A stretch of 64,000 nucleotides of DNA from Lactuca virosa (Eukaryota; Streptophyta; Magnoliopsida; Asterales; Asteraceae): NCBI GenBank assembly GCA_928212115.1, contig CAKMRJ010005412.1, positions 251,755,807 through 251,819,806 on the forward strand, read 5' to 3'. This document shows, in pieces, positions 11,928-24,403 of the stretch (position 1 is the stretch's first letter; every line of letters starts with the position of its first letter). Below the pieces are notes generated by a model. The model had not been told where the DNA came from and did not search any database. It saw nothing but the letters and a program-made list of their open reading frames with translations. The position numbers and the translations under genes are program-made.

Positions 11928-14900
11928 CCCCATTAAGTTCCTATTTGGATATTCTTAATACATTATGTAATGTAATTTACATTTTGATGTTTTGTAGGAT
12001 CAAAGGAAGCTTAAAGGAAGAGTATGTTAAGTCTGATCGCGAAGAGATGGATTTCGATTGCATGATGCGATGATCAGATTTTTGAGTTGATACTTAAGAG
12101 TTATGATAGATTGCTTAGAAATATGTAGTAACATAGTTTTCATTTGTAAATGCATTGTAAGGACAAGTTATCCGCATTCTATAAATAAATAAAATTTTGA
12201 ATTATATCTTATTTTATATTTCCTTACAATGGCATTTGTGAAAATTGGTGTTTATATATTGTTAGCAATATTGAATATGGATTTGATTCTTTCGTTTGTG
12301 GTAGTGTCTAAATTTACCAAATAAGGAAAGATTCTCATCATCCAAGTTTCAATTGGAGAGAAACTTGGAATCATGCAACTTGTATTGTATGCTGAATGAG
12401 AACCTTCGTCTTTAGGAAATTAAGACTAATTCCTTGTTCGCATGTATATGTGAGTCAAGTAAAGGACTAGGGGATTGGGTATACTTGGTTGTACACTGGT
12501 CAGGTCCACCACAAAGAACGATAAGACTATTTGTCATGATTTACTAAAAGTTTAGTAAATATGGTTATAATTACAAGATTAAGTGTAATTCTGAATCATC
12601 GAAAAAGTTTCAATGTAAAGCAGAACGAATAAGAAGAATCAAATTAGGCAAAAAGATAAAAGTTTCTCCAATCTGAAAGGATGGGAGAGTACTTTAGTAT
12701 TGTGTTTTATGATCATCCTTATGATTATGGAACCATGTCACAATTGATCCTCTAAGGATACCTTAGTGCATTTGTATGGCTAAGAAGAGGAATCGTGAAT
12801 TGTTGAAATGGTTAAATCAAAAGGTGAATCATACTTTGTTCCAAAATCAAGTCTTAGAGTCATACTCCAAGATTGTGCCTTGAGTGACATAATCTTAAGA
12901 AAGGTTTATAACACTTATCAAATGTAGAGTAAAATGTTTTTCTACTCTGGTACATTTGAAATTGGTATGTTCTGATGTTTTGGATAAAACAAAGATCAAC
13001 TAAGACCGATTGTCAGAAGTGTTTGTCTTGATAAGAAACCGCACTAACTCTTGAATATTTGTTTGTCAAGGAATGTTTCTTGACAAAGAGAAACTTATAT
13101 GTCAAGAGGTCAGTGGGAGTCTTAAAGATCTTGAAAAGTTTCAATAACTAATCAAGAGTAAACCCATTGTTAATCACTAGCGCACGACTTAAGGTTTGTA
13201 ACCTATCGTGTTGACATATTCTTGTTTCTATGCCATTCCAGTTAAAGTTGACTATGCATGTGAGTTCTATGAGTTCTCATCTGTTTGCATAAGGCAAAGC
13301 ATCTTGATCAGTGGAAGTTCATTGATCAGCATGGGGTGAGCTGCTTAACAACTTGGAAGACATGGTAGGCCCTTGTGTTGCCAAGTGGCAAGAAGTTAAG
13401 ATTGAACAAGTTCTGTCCATATGAGTTTGGATTTGTCACTAACATTGTCTTGTGATTATGGTTATGACAAATTCACATGGATAGGAACACATACACCATA
13501 AAATCTAACTGTCATAAGGTTTCTCTCCAAGTCATGAAAATGATTGTGAGGAAACACTTTCATTAAGTAGATTTAAGGAGTTAGCAATTGTGAAATTTGC
13601 ATTCTCAAATTCGATTATGATTACGGCATCCCTCTTCATAGTTCGAATTGTGAGAAATGGCAAATAGTTTGAACATTCAGAACTTATTGTTGTAAGTTCT
13701 TAATAGTTTAGACACACATATGAGCTTTCTAATAAAGGGTGTATGATCTTAGATAAAGGCTTATCAAAGCATCTTGTATCAGAAATCTGAACTTTGGTAA
13801 GAAAGTCAACAAGTATTGATTTCTAGAAGTCCAACTTATTTCTGGGTACATGTCAAAGCTAGTGGGAGCATAAGTGTTATGCGAGTAAGATAATAATTAT
13901 TATGCTAGTGGGAGCATAATTATTATGGTAAGTGTTGCGAGTTAGCAATGTTAATTATAGAAAACAAAGGTTTCAATTCGCAAAGTTGCAGGGTTTGAAA
14001 AGTTGTTTTGCTATAATTAAGGGAGAGGAACTTATACTTCATTTAAATTCTAAAAGTTTAGATTGAGATTTTAATCAAATTTAGTCAAGGACATATATGA
14101 ATGTTATGTTGAAAAGATTCGACATAAAGAAATTCAAAATATAGAAATGTTATATCAAGAGACTGGTAAAGTATCAGGTCTGTATGTAAGACATTATGAA
14201 TCGTGTCCCATATGCTTCGGATATAGGATCGATTGCATGTGCTATAATATTCTCCTATTCTGATTTTCCAAATACCTAGGGCATTAAGAGGGAAAAAGGA
14301 CTAGAACCGGATATGACTAAAGTTGTTAAACAATTGCTAAGAACAATCCAAGGTTCGCCAAATATTGGTTGCTTATGGACAATTGGAAGTATAGTAATGA
14401 ATGGACCATATTGATATGATTTTGAATAGATAGGATTCTATTAATAATGGATAGTCATATAGCAATTATGGAAAGGTTTCCATAATGGGAGTTGGATATC
14501 AAGAATCTATGAGTAAGTTAGAAACTTTTATGCAAGAATTATGTTCAAAAGGAATGTGCTTTGAATATGAGACTTCGTATCTATGGAATTGTCTTGTAAC
14601 AATATCCAATGGAAAATTTTACAATTGGCAAATTCCCTGTGACTTGTGTACATAGTCATTACAAAAGGATCACTGCATATAAGCTTAGAATCTAACAGAT
14701 TACAGTAAGTGGGAAGGACCTGGTACTCTTACACTGACGATAAGGATTTGGAATTGTGAAATGAGTGTCATTAGAAATGTTTTCAATTGATCTATTTCAT
14801 AAAGTAAGAACCATAGGTAAACATAGTGTGCATGCTTGGAGAATGGGATGACTACTGTTTTAATTCAAGTATTAAGTTGATAAATCGAAACATTATACAA

Positions 14901-15635
14901 TGAATAAAGTGTAATCAATATGGTGATTAAATAAAATGTGTTTTATTTATATTCAAAAGTTTTGAGACCATATTGGATTCGATTGTTCTTGTGTTTCACT
15001 TTGCATATTTTGACTTCCCGAATAACTAGGTTATTCAAACTATCCATAGTTGATCATACTTTGGAAGTAGGTATTGAGTCAAGACTGTCATGAATCCATC
15101 TGTAGATTGTCTGAAGTGTTTTAGACATAGCACAAGTTTGCTGCAGTGTTCATGAGTACTTCTGGAATAAGATTCGAGTATTGGATTAAACCCACGCTCA
15201 TCTGAATCACTTCACGGATTTTATCACGAGTGATTGTGAGACGATAATATCTTATATTCTTGAAACCAAGACATGTGAGTTGTAGTTTACAAGTCGGTTG
15301 CACATTGACATATGTAAACGAACCAGTAACTTGGTGTTATAAAACATATTGTCGTGTGTGATTTGATGAGTAAGTACAAGCAAGCATTTGAGTCGAAGTT
15401 TATCCATTCCTTTTACCTAATGTGGGATAAAAGAGATATATGTGGGCCCCTCGATGATTTAGTGATGACAAACCTAAGTGCTTGGCCAAGCCTGGACTGA
15501 TTTGATTTGTTCATTTAGTCGGTCGTCATAAATCGGAAATCGGGAAACAACACATGAACAGAGAGAATGATTATAATCCATGTCTCAGTTCATACAATAT
15601 CTAGAATGAAGGAATATATGATCCCTTATCTAATG
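11928..15635 (+). pseudogene. Decayed pol-derived region of copia element
   Basis: No long frame is open. Fragments still resemble copia pol. At 12540-12790 there is a stretch like the integrase core (a YGYxY...SE block, later a GEYxS block). Near 14205-14260 there is a PYAS-I-GSI remnant of the RT C-terminal region. The tail resembles the usual 3' pol. The minus-strand sister copy at 50397-54358 shows the same altered text (for example 53510-53800 reversed), roughly 85-90 percent alike by eye. Much of the decay therefore predates the spread of both copies. Confidence 0.65.
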
Positions 15636-15640
15636 GACGC

Positions 15641-17626
15641 TGTAACGACCCAAAAATCATGACTAAAAATTTCGTTTTAAAAACATTACTTAAACCACAA
15701 TTGTCAATTCATAACATAAATCATAACATAAAATCATAATGTGAATTCAAACATAATCTTCTTATCAGAGTAAAACATCCCAGGCTGACTAGTTATGGTG
15801 TGTGCCATGCGATCATCCTGAGCTCTACTCTCCGCTACCGGAAATACCTGAAACCAAAACTGAAAATTGTAAGCACAAAGCTTAGTGAGCTCCCCCAAAC
15901 TACCACATACCATACAATAACATATAAAGCACATATTGGGCCTTGCCCACTGCATCGGACCGAAGCCCGGACTAACTGGGGCCTTGCCCCCTGCATCAGA
16001 CCGAAGTCCGGACTAACTGGGGCCTTGCCCCCTGCATCGGACCGAAGTCCGGACTAACTGGGGCCTTGCCCCCTGCATCGGACCGAAGTCCGGACTAACT
16101 GAACATAGCATAACATAATCATAGCTACCAGCATAAACACATATACTGCATACTGCATCGGACCGAGGTCCGGACTAACTAACACATAAACATGCTTGAA
16201 TCACAAAGACATCAAGCACACTGAACTACTGCATCGGACCGAAGTCCGGAACTACTGCTAACTAAACAGGCTGGCATTGTGGTCGTAGACCCGTTCCTAC
16301 TGGAAGGAAACTCACCTGTACTGCTGAACTCTGCTGATAATCCTCTGGCTGCTAATCGACTATTCTCCGAAGCGCTGCTCTCCTAGCTCACCGAGCTACC
16401 AATTCCAAATAATAGAACTTAGCCTAAACTATCCTCTAGAGGTCAACTAAGTCAACTCTGGTCAAGGTCCTGGTCAAAGTCAACCTTCCAGTTGACTTGA
16501 CTCGCCGAGTTGTTCTACCAACTCGCCGAGTCCATGCTCTTCAAATCCCAAACAACCTCGACTCCACTCGTCGAGTCTAGCGAGAACTCGACGAGTTCTC
16601 CTTTATCTAACGCTTCAGTACTATCTTCAACCGACTCGCCGAGTTGTTCTACTACTCGCCGAGTCCATCTTCATCAGCTAAGAAGATTGCCTTGGACTCG
16701 CCGAGTTCCTCCTTGAACTCGTCGAGTACCATGATATTCATGTCCATCACGGACACAGACTGGCTGAATCCTTTACTAACTCCACTCACTGATCTGTATC
16801 ATAAACAGAAGGGTTTGGGTTTGCGGCCCGACTCGCCGAGTCCAAGAACTGACTCACCGAGTCCATCTTGAGACAAATCTATTCTGTGGATTTCAGTCTA
16901 TTCCAACACTCCTAACTCATAGATCTGGACTCCTTATGCTAGCATTGCACGTAAAGTTGCTAACTTTACATGCATGTAAGGTGCTATGAGGCTAGAACAC
17001 TAAATCCAAGGTAATAAGAAGTTCAAGGTCAAGACATGGAGCCTTAGCTAGATAAAGCCAACAACTTTGAGCTTCTAGAGCTCAAAAGTGTCCAGATCTA
17101 ATGTCCAATCCATCCTCCAAGGCTTATCACCCGGATTCCAATTGGGAATGGTCCAAATGTAACAAAAGATAAGCTAGAAAAGGGATCTAGATGATTAACA
17201 GCCAAGGTATAAGCTTTATACCTTCAAATGATCTGGAATGTCACCCAAACTCTGGATCTATACTCCTTTCCTTGCTCCCTTTCTTCTACAATCTTCAAGA
17301 TGCACACCAAGAGCCTTAATCTTCTCACACAAGCTCAAGAATGAAGTTGGGAGGCTAGGGTTTCGTCTCTGGACAATAGAGGCTATAAATGAAACCCTAG
17401 AAATGAGAATGAGATGCTTAAATAGGGTGCCAAGTCCCGAAATTAGGGTTTCTCAACCCAGACCAGACTCTTCAAGTCAGTTTCCCCGATTCGCCGAATC
17501 GGTCACTTAATCCGCGACACGAGTCACGCTCCGACTCGTCGAGTTCCTCCTTGGACTTGACGAGTTGACTCCTTTGACTAAGGGCTTTTCTTTCCTTTCT
17601 TGGTCCTTCAGATTCTGGGTGTTACA
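15641..17626 (-). repeat. 3' LTR (element sense) of minus-strand gypsy element
   Basis: This 1986-bp LTR pairs with 22302-24286, with only scattered substitutions by eye. It holds a UUCG-hairpin array at 15943-16255, about ten ACTCGNCGAGT palindromes (16500-16865, 17535-17570) and, on the minus strand, a TATA-like CTATTTAAGC at about 17415-17424. Confidence 0.95.
15943..16255 (-). repeat. Tandem UUCG-loop hairpin array in gypsy LTR
   Basis: Units of about 44 bp each contain, on the plus strand, CTGCATCGGACCGAAGTCCGG followed by ACTAACTGGGGCCTTGCCCC. In element-sense RNA this is GGAC-UUCG-GUCC, a C(UUCG)G tetraloop, plus a second GGGGC-AAG-GCCCC hairpin. Four contiguous units are followed by two isolated ones (about 16155 and 16235). 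The matching array in the other LTR is at 22604-22916. Confidence 0.85.
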
Positions 17627-17640
17627 ACTCTCCCCCACTT
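17627..17640 (-). other. Polypurine tract of minus-strand gypsy element
   Basis: The plus-strand text ACTCTCCCCCACTT directly abuts the LTR end at 17626. In element sense it is AAGTGGGGGAGAGT, identical to the tracts at 25710-25723 and 31210-31223. Confidence 0.9.
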
Positions 17641-18212
17641 AAACTAGACTTCGTCCTCGAAGTCCGCTATGTCCAAATATTCTGCAATCTGCTTTCAACA
17701 CTGCTGCCGGAAGAATCTAACTCCTGCTGGCCACTTCCATTGACCTTTCACCCAGTCATTCAGACTAATATTAGTTCTTGTAGCTAATCACCTTGAGTGC
17801 ACTCTAATTCTCGACAACCCTGAGAACACATCTTACCCAACTGACCATCCATCTGGTATTCTCCGGTTACTTATGATAAACATCCTAAGGGCTCACCCTC
17901 TTTTCCTTGCGCGTTTTCTGGCTTCCCCAAGGCAACTCTCCATAACTAACCATCTCCCCTGCCACTGCGAAGAACATTTCTTTCACGCTATCCATTACTC
18001 CAGCCATTTAAATTAGATTTCATCCTCGAAATCATTCCTTACCTGCTGACTACTCCAGGTTCCCACTAGAACAACAGAATTCACAGATCCACTTATCCCT
18101 GCGATCCACTTATACTTGGCCATAACTCAGATAATCGTGCTATGAGTGACTTGCCACTCCCCAAGCTATCCATGAAAATCCAAAATACCATTTCCGCTGG
18201 AGACCCAACACT

Positions 18213-18452
18213 GTCTGAACACTGATCTGCCTGATCACTGAATTGCCTGAACACTGAACTGCTTGAAACACTGAACTGCCTGGAACACCGATCTGCCTGA
18301 AGCACTGAACTGCCTGGAACACTGAACTGCCTGAAGCACTGAACTGCCTGAACACTGAACTGCCTGAAACACTGAACTGCCTGAACACTGAACTGCCTGA
18401 AACACTGAACTGCCTGAACACTGAACTGCCTGAAACACTGAACTGCCTGGAA
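18213..18452 (-). repeat. Short tandem array (about 17-20 bp unit)
   Basis: At least a dozen head-to-tail units read ACACTGAACTGCCTGA with one- to three-base length changes. The array is in the element's 3' untranslated part, between the 57-bp array and the polypurine tract. It is open in several frames on the minus strand simply because the unit lacks stops (for example 18235-18438). Confidence 0.9.
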
Positions 18453-18968
18453 CGGTATGCTGCTACATGGCTGCTTTCCAATATCTCTCGAGACCTTCCT
18501 GGTCTCAATTTATACGTCAGCCATCTGAAATATCGGGTTCCAACCCGACTGCGGAGCCCCAAGGACTCCCTACTTAGTTGCCTCACACAACTTCTGAACG
18601 AAATCCTTCTCTGAAACTAACAACTACTAGTTATCTTGTCACTGTGGCCCTAGCGGCCTTCTGATCTAACTGTTCGATTCCACACATCGAATCCTGGGGT
18701 TACCAACCCACAGCTAAACGCGATTGCTACATGACCAATTGTAGCCTTATATAACAAGTAACCTGAAGCAATCCATTGCTTCCTCGATCTCACAACTACA
18801 GTGGCATTCCTACAGTCTTATCACTGGCTCAACTCGGTCTAATCCATCCAGATAATTCCGAAACCCACTTCGTGGATTTCCACATCCTTACTGCTACGCC
18901 CGAACTGGGGCTAATGTTCCTTCCGCATCCTAACAACGCGCTCATGCTGTCTATCAGCCAAGTGTATT

Positions 18969-19481
18969 CCACGGCTACGCCCGCAGTCTCACAACACTCT
19001 AGCACTACCTAACTGCTAGTGAATGCTACAGCTACACCCGCAGACTTACAACACTCTGACACTATCTGGCTGCTAGGGAACGCTACGGCTACACCCGCAG
19101 ACTTACAACACTCTAACACTATCTGGCTGCTAGTGAATGCTACGGCTACACCCGCAGACCTACAACACTCTAACGCTATCTGGCTGCTAGTGAATGCTAC
19201 GGCTACACCCGCAGACTTACAACACTCTAACCCTATCTGGCTGCTAGTTAATGCTACGGCTACACCCGCAGACTTACAACACTCTAATGCTATCTGGCTG
19301 CTAGTGAATGCTACGGCTACACCCGCAGACTTATAACACTGTAACACTATCTGGCTGCTAGTGAATGCTACGGCTACACCCGCAGACTTACAACACTCTA
19401 ACACTATCTGGTTGCTAGTGAATGCTACGGCTACACTCGCAGACTTACAACACTCTAACACTATCTCATTCGTTGGTTACT
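18969..19481 (-). repeat. 57-bp tandem array, nine units, open on both strands
   Basis: The unit is 57 bp (19 codons). Starts fall at 18969, 19026, 19083, 19140, 19197, 19254, 19311, 19368 and 19425. One reading frame stays open on each strand: NATATPADLQHSNTIWLLV units on the plus strand (19019-19336) and ECCKSAGVAVAFTSSQIVL units in element sense (19009-19461). Each unit also contains the stem CTGCGG...CCGTAG preceded by AAGT, the same module as the array at 7819-8180. There is no similarity to a known protein repeat that I can name. Confidence 0.9.
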
Positions 19482-19859
19482 GATCCGAACACATCCGACG
19501 ACGAGTATACATACGACCTATCATTCAAGACTGAACCCATGTCCTGACTGAAACCCCCAACCTGTTTCCCTAAGGCTTGCTGGCAAACATTACGGGAATG
19601 CGATCTCCTTACTGGCAAGTTTTTCCAAACTTCCGTCTCACACTATCCTCAAACCACACATCTGTCTGGACTGTCTTCCTTTCTGGTAAGGATGCGAAAC
19701 TTATCCCAGTTTCAAAACTGCTTCTATTTCTGAATCCTTGGATGATTCTCCCCCACTTTGATTCAACTAACGTCCTACAGCACACAATGCTGGAAGGATC
19801 CTCAATCCTTCTTACCATTTTATGCCCAATCTGCTGAAAACCAGGTTTGCCATTGCTAG

Positions 19860-20130
19860 TGTGTCACTACTAACCAATCTAAAAGGTCACACCACTTCCA
19901 AGAATCTGAATACATTTCCGGTGATAACCTGCTCGACCCATGAAGCTCCGAATCTCAATTGGAGACCTCGAAAACTCCCACTGTATCACGACCCCTACCA
20001 TAGCCGGAACGACTAGAATACCCTTCTGATTAACAAGGTACCCAAGAAATTGCATCTCGCACAACCAGAACTCACACTTGGAGTACCTTGCAAAAGTCTC
20101 TCCCTTCTCAAAGTCTCTAGCACCTCCCTC
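19860..20130 (-). pseudogene. Reverse transcriptase C-terminal remnant (gypsy)
   Basis: Minus-strand translation contains HLREVLETLRRE, SKCEFWL, QFLGYLVNQKGI and SRSPIEIRSFMGRAGY. This is the succession typical of the end of the Ty3/gypsy RT domain before RNase H. The upstream catalytic YxDD part and downstream RNase H and integrase are absent. The stub is about 90 residues in more than one frame. It shows the element is derived from a full gag-pol ancestor. Confidence 0.75.
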
Positions 20131-20352
20131 AGGTGCTCCTCGTGCTGGAAAATAACCGATCTATACCTGAACGACACCTTCCCAAAGGTAGTGAGATACT
20201 ATCGAGTCTTACTCATACTTGCTATAGTTACTGCATCCGAAGTAACCTGCTCCACAGGGGACGTCCTCAACTATCATTCTAGAATCCAAGGTATGCAGAT
20301 GGCATATAACTCAATCACAAGCAGGCCACAAAATTCCGAAATATCATTATCC

Positions 20353-21282
20353 TTACTGATGCAGAACCATAACAATAAAATCATAACATAAGCTGATAGA
20401 GAGAGGAAGATTCATACCCGCAACCTGCTCTAAAGAACCCCCAAATCCTCCTTCCTTCCGAGGCCTGCGATGATACTGAGGCTGCCCTATCCGCTGAGCG
20501 GGGCAATTTGCCCTGACATGACCAGGCTGATGGCAACGATGGCATAACTCTACTTCTATTGTGCATTCTTGGCGTCTATGACCCTTCCATCCGCATCTGC
20601 CGCACTTAGACTTGCTGCACACGTCATCCCGTGCTCCCTCCTTCTTCGTGCAACCATCTCGACCCTGCGGGTCCCTGACACCAACTCCGACAGTGTCCAT
20701 CTGCCCATCCTGCCGAACTAGACCGGAAGACCGCTTCCTCTTCCTCAGCTGACTATCTGAACCAATCTCCTGTCCCCGGGTCACAGTGACCATTTCCCAT
20801 CGCCTGGATAGCTGAGGCCCGCCTTTCAATTCCGGCGACCACTCTATCGGTGACACGCCCAATGGTGTCTAGTAACTCTTCGCGGAGGGCCCGCGAAACC
20901 TCTGCAGCAATCCAATCCTGTAATTGACTCCCCTGAAAACATGGTGCACCATTCACTTTTGACCCCAAACTACAAAAGCTAGGGGCAGGATCCTCCTTCC
21001 AGAAGGATCCCAGAGGTCCACAAGCTTCGGGCTCCAGATGAGTCCCCACCCGCTCTGCTACAATCTCAGCCCGAAGGGCCCCTAGGCGGCTATCCAAAAG
21101 CTCCACAACGGCCTCCTTGACCGAACCGAATATCACATGAGTCTGATCAATGAGGTTGCGCATAATCTATGCGGAAATGACATCTCTCATCTGATCATCA
21201 AGCTGTCCGGCTCTAGAGCCTGAGCCAGATCCCTCCCCGGCACCTGAACTGCCAACTGGTATCTCGCGCAACGTCACCATGC
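20353..21282 (-). pseudogene. gypsy gag pieces with two CCHC knuckles
   Basis: In element sense an ATG at 21282 opens a glycine/serine-rich start that stops after about 38 codons at a TAG near 21167. The next frame (21163-20753) starts MRNLIDQTHVIFGSV. A third (20862-20353) carries CGRCGWKGHRRQEC and CHRCHQPGHVRANC. The tryptophan-containing capsid core found in the relative at 28900-29400 is missing between them. Nucleic-acid binding could survive, but the gag is internally deleted and frameshifted. Confidence 0.8.
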
Positions 21283-22280
21283 TGAAAACATATCGCATTA
21301 ACTGTTAGAATACTCATGGCTGCTGAGGGATCTCACACACTCTACAATTTCCCTGGTTTCGTCTTGGCCCCTCTTGAATCGAGTACATATCCTCTGCTTT
21401 CAGTAGTACGGGCCCATACTACCTTCCACATCTATCCGTACTTTCCTCAAGAGTTACCTTAACTCAACCAAGTCCCTTCTACTGCTACTGATCTCTGCTA
21501 CTCTCATCCTAGGCTTACCCTAGGCAAATCTCTGACTCTACCCAAACCAGTCCTCAGCTGCTGAAGGCCTCCTTGTAATGCCAATTAGTCATCACCTGAA
21601 TACCATCACATGTGACGAGGCTCAGATAATCCTTCGAGTAAAAGACTCGTCCCTACAACGGTTAGACTAAAACGAGAGCTGCGTAATAGGGCCAAATCCA
21701 TCACTTTGAGATTATTCAACCCTGATCACATGTGACGTGACGTATTCACCTAATGGCTAACTCCCATCACTCAGAGTCCCACAAAGCACAAAGCAAGCAG
21801 CATTCGGACACAGGAAACTACTCAAGCAAATCTATTCTCATAACGAGAAACTGTACTAGCATACAATGTTAGGCTCATACTATCAGGCATAACCTAAACA
21901 GGCTATCCTACTACTGTCTACTCAATATTAGCATGCAATTCTAATAAAGCTGAAACACATATAGTAGGCACATAAGGCATCCTCCTAGATCCTTAGTCCT
22001 ATTCTAGCATGTTGTTCTACTGAAACTGAAACTGATAATCATAATACAAACTTGTATGGGTAATTTGGGAGTACTTACTTGAGCTCAGCTGATTGCATGC
22101 ACCACACCCTTTTTCTCTGTTCAAAGTTATTTTTCTTTCTAAAATTCTTTTTGCTTTTCTAAAACTCTTTTCCTTTTTAAGTTTCTTTTTGCTTTTATAA
22201 AACTCTTTTCTTTTAAAAACTTTATACCACTTCCTTAGTTTGAGTTCAGACACACTCGGGAGTGCGCCCGAATCCCTCAA

Positions 22281-22298
22281 ACCAAGGCTCTGATACCA
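22281..22298 (-). other. Primer binding site of minus-strand gypsy element
   Basis: In element sense TGGTATCAGAGCCTTGG follows two to three bases after the LTR. It matches initiator tRNA-Met priming, and the equivalent site of the plus-strand relative is at 27770-27786. Confidence 0.88.
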
Positions 22299-22301
22299 AC
22301 T

Positions 22302-24286
22302 TGTAACGACCCAAAAATCATGACTAAAAATTTCGTTTTAAAAACATTACTTAAACCACAATTGTCAATTCATAACATAAATCATAACAAAAAATCATAA
22401 TGTGAATTCAAACATAATCTTCTTATCGGAGTAAAACATCCCAGGCTGACTAGTTATGGTGTGTGCCATGCGATCATCCCGAGCTCTACTCTCCGCTACC
22501 GGAAATACCTGAAACCAAAACTGAAAACTGTAAGCACAAAGCTTAGTGAGCTCCCCCAAACTACCACATACCATACAATAACATATAAAGCACATATTGG
22601 GCCTTGCCCACTGCATCGGACCGAAGCCCGGACTAACTGGGGCCTTGCCCCCTGCATCAGACCGAAGTCTGGACTAACTGGGGCCTTTCCCCCTGCATCG
22701 GACCGAAGTCCGGACTAACTGGGGCCTTGCCCCCTGCATCGGACCGAAGTCCGGACTAACTGAACATAGCATAACATAATCATAGCTACCAACATAAACA
22801 CATATACTGCATACTGCATCGGACCGAGGTCCGGACTAACTAACACATAAACATACTTGAATCACAAAGACATCAAGCACACTGAACTACTGCATCGGAC
22901 CGAAGTCCGGAACTACTGCTAACTAAACGGGCCGGCATTGTGGCCGTAGACATGTTCCTACTGGAAGGAAACTCACATGTACTGCTCAACTCTGCTGATA
23001 ATCCTCTGGCTGCTAATCGACTATTCTCCGAAGCGCTGCTCTCCTAGCTCACTGAACTACCAACACCAAATAATAGAACTTAGCCTAAACTGTCCTCCAG
23101 AGGTCAACTAAGTCAACTCTGGTCAAGGTCCTGGTCAAAGTCAACCTTCCAGTTGACTCGACTCGCCGAGTTGTTCTACCAACTCGCCGAGTCCATGCTC
23201 TTCAAATCCCAAACAACCTCGACTCCACTCGTCGAGTCTAGCGAGAACTCGACGAGTTCTCCTTTATCTAACGCTTCGGGACTATCTTCAACCGAATCGC
23301 CGAGTTGTTCTAATACTCGCCGAGTCCATCTTCATCAGCTAAGAAGATTGCCTTGGACTCGCCGAGTTCCTCCTTGAACTCGTCGAGTACCATGATATTC
23401 ATGTCCATCACGGACATAGACTGGCTGAATCCTTTACTAACTCCACTCACTGATCTGTATCATAAACAGAAGGGTTTGGGTTTGCGACCCGACTCGCCGA
23501 GTCCAAGAACTGACTCGCCGAGTCCATCTTGAGACAACTCTATTATGTCGATTTCAGTCTATTCCAACACTCCTAACTCATAGATCTGGACTCCTTATGC
23601 TAGCATTGCACGTAAAGTTGCTAACTTTACGTGCATGCAAGGTGTTATGAGGCTAGAACACCAAATCCAAGGTAATAAGAAGTTCAAGGTCAAGACATGG
23701 AGCCTTAGCTAGATAAAGCCAACAACTTTGAGCTTCTAGAGCTCAAAAGTGTCCAGATCTAATGTCCAATCCATCCTCCAAGGCTTATCCCCCGGATTCC
23801 ACTTGGGAATGGTCCAAATGTAACAAAAGATAAGCTAGAAAAAGGATCTAGATGATTAACAATCAAGGTATAAGCTTTATACCTTAAAATGATCTGGAAT
23901 GTCACCCAAACTCTGGATCTATACTCTTTTCCTTGCTCCCTTTGTTCTACAATCTTCAAGATGCACACCAAGAGCCTTAATCTTCTCACACAAGCTCAAG
24001 AATGAAGTTTGGAGGCTAGGGTTTCGTCTCTGGACAATGGAGGCTATAAATGAAACCCTAGAAATGAGAATGAGATGCTTAAATAGGGTGCCAAGTCCCG
24101 AAATTAGGGTTTCTCAACCCAGACCAGACTCGTCGAGTCAGTCTCCCCGACTCGCCGAGTCGGTCACTTAATCCGCGATACGGGTCACGCTCCGACTCGT
24201 CGAGTTCCTCCTTGGACTCGACGAGTTGACTCCTTTGACTATGGGCTTTTATTTCCTTTCTTGGTCTTCGGATTCTGGGTGTTACA
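22302..24286 (-). repeat. 5' LTR (element sense) of minus-strand gypsy element
   Basis: This 1985-bp LTR is the partner of 15641-17626. It contains the second UUCG-hairpin array (22604-22916) and a minus-strand TATA-like site at about 24075-24085. Palindromes run at 23159-23525 and 24128-24230. Confidence 0.95.
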
Positions 24287-24403
24287 GACGCGTCATTTGA
24301 CTAGGTCAGAGTTCGACAACGGTTTTTGAGAGCTACGATTGCTAGTCGGGAATTTGGAGTCGTACTTGCAATAATAGTTATTAAACTTATCCAAGTGGGA
24401 GAC

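Larger units (their letters stand above)
15641..24286 (-). mobile_element. Complete Ty3/gypsy element (minus strand), gag plus RT stub, non-autonomous
   Basis: LTRs at 15641-17626 and 22302-24286 both start TGTAACGACCC on the plus strand and end GGGTGTTACA. Perfect 5-bp target duplications gacgc flank them (15636-15640 and 24287-24291). In element sense the order is 5' LTR, primer site (22281-22298), gag pieces (21282-20353), an RT thumb remnant (about 20130-19860), an internal polypurine tract, a 57-bp array (19481-18969), a short CTGAA array, the polypurine tract (17627-17640) and 3' LTR. Protease, most of RT, RNase H and integrase are missing. It lies inside the copia element 8691-25167, so it is younger than that insertion. 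Confidence 0.95.

Noticed and set aside
15734..15955. Frame repeated at 22395-22616
   Set aside because: It is the same LTR segment in both LTRs, so its conservation reflects LTR identity.
18235..18586. Repetitive proteins (QFSVSGSSVFR-type) on the minus strand
   Set aside because: They are translations of the CTGAACTGCCTGA array in several frames at once, so openness reflects composition, not coding.
18969..19481. CRISPR-like regular array
   Set aside because: The units are contiguous 57-bp tandem repeats with no unique spacers, inside a retrotransposon in a plant genome.
19577..20391. Plus-strand open frames in the gypsy internal region
   Set aside because: They are antisense to the RT stub and 3' region of the minus-strand element.
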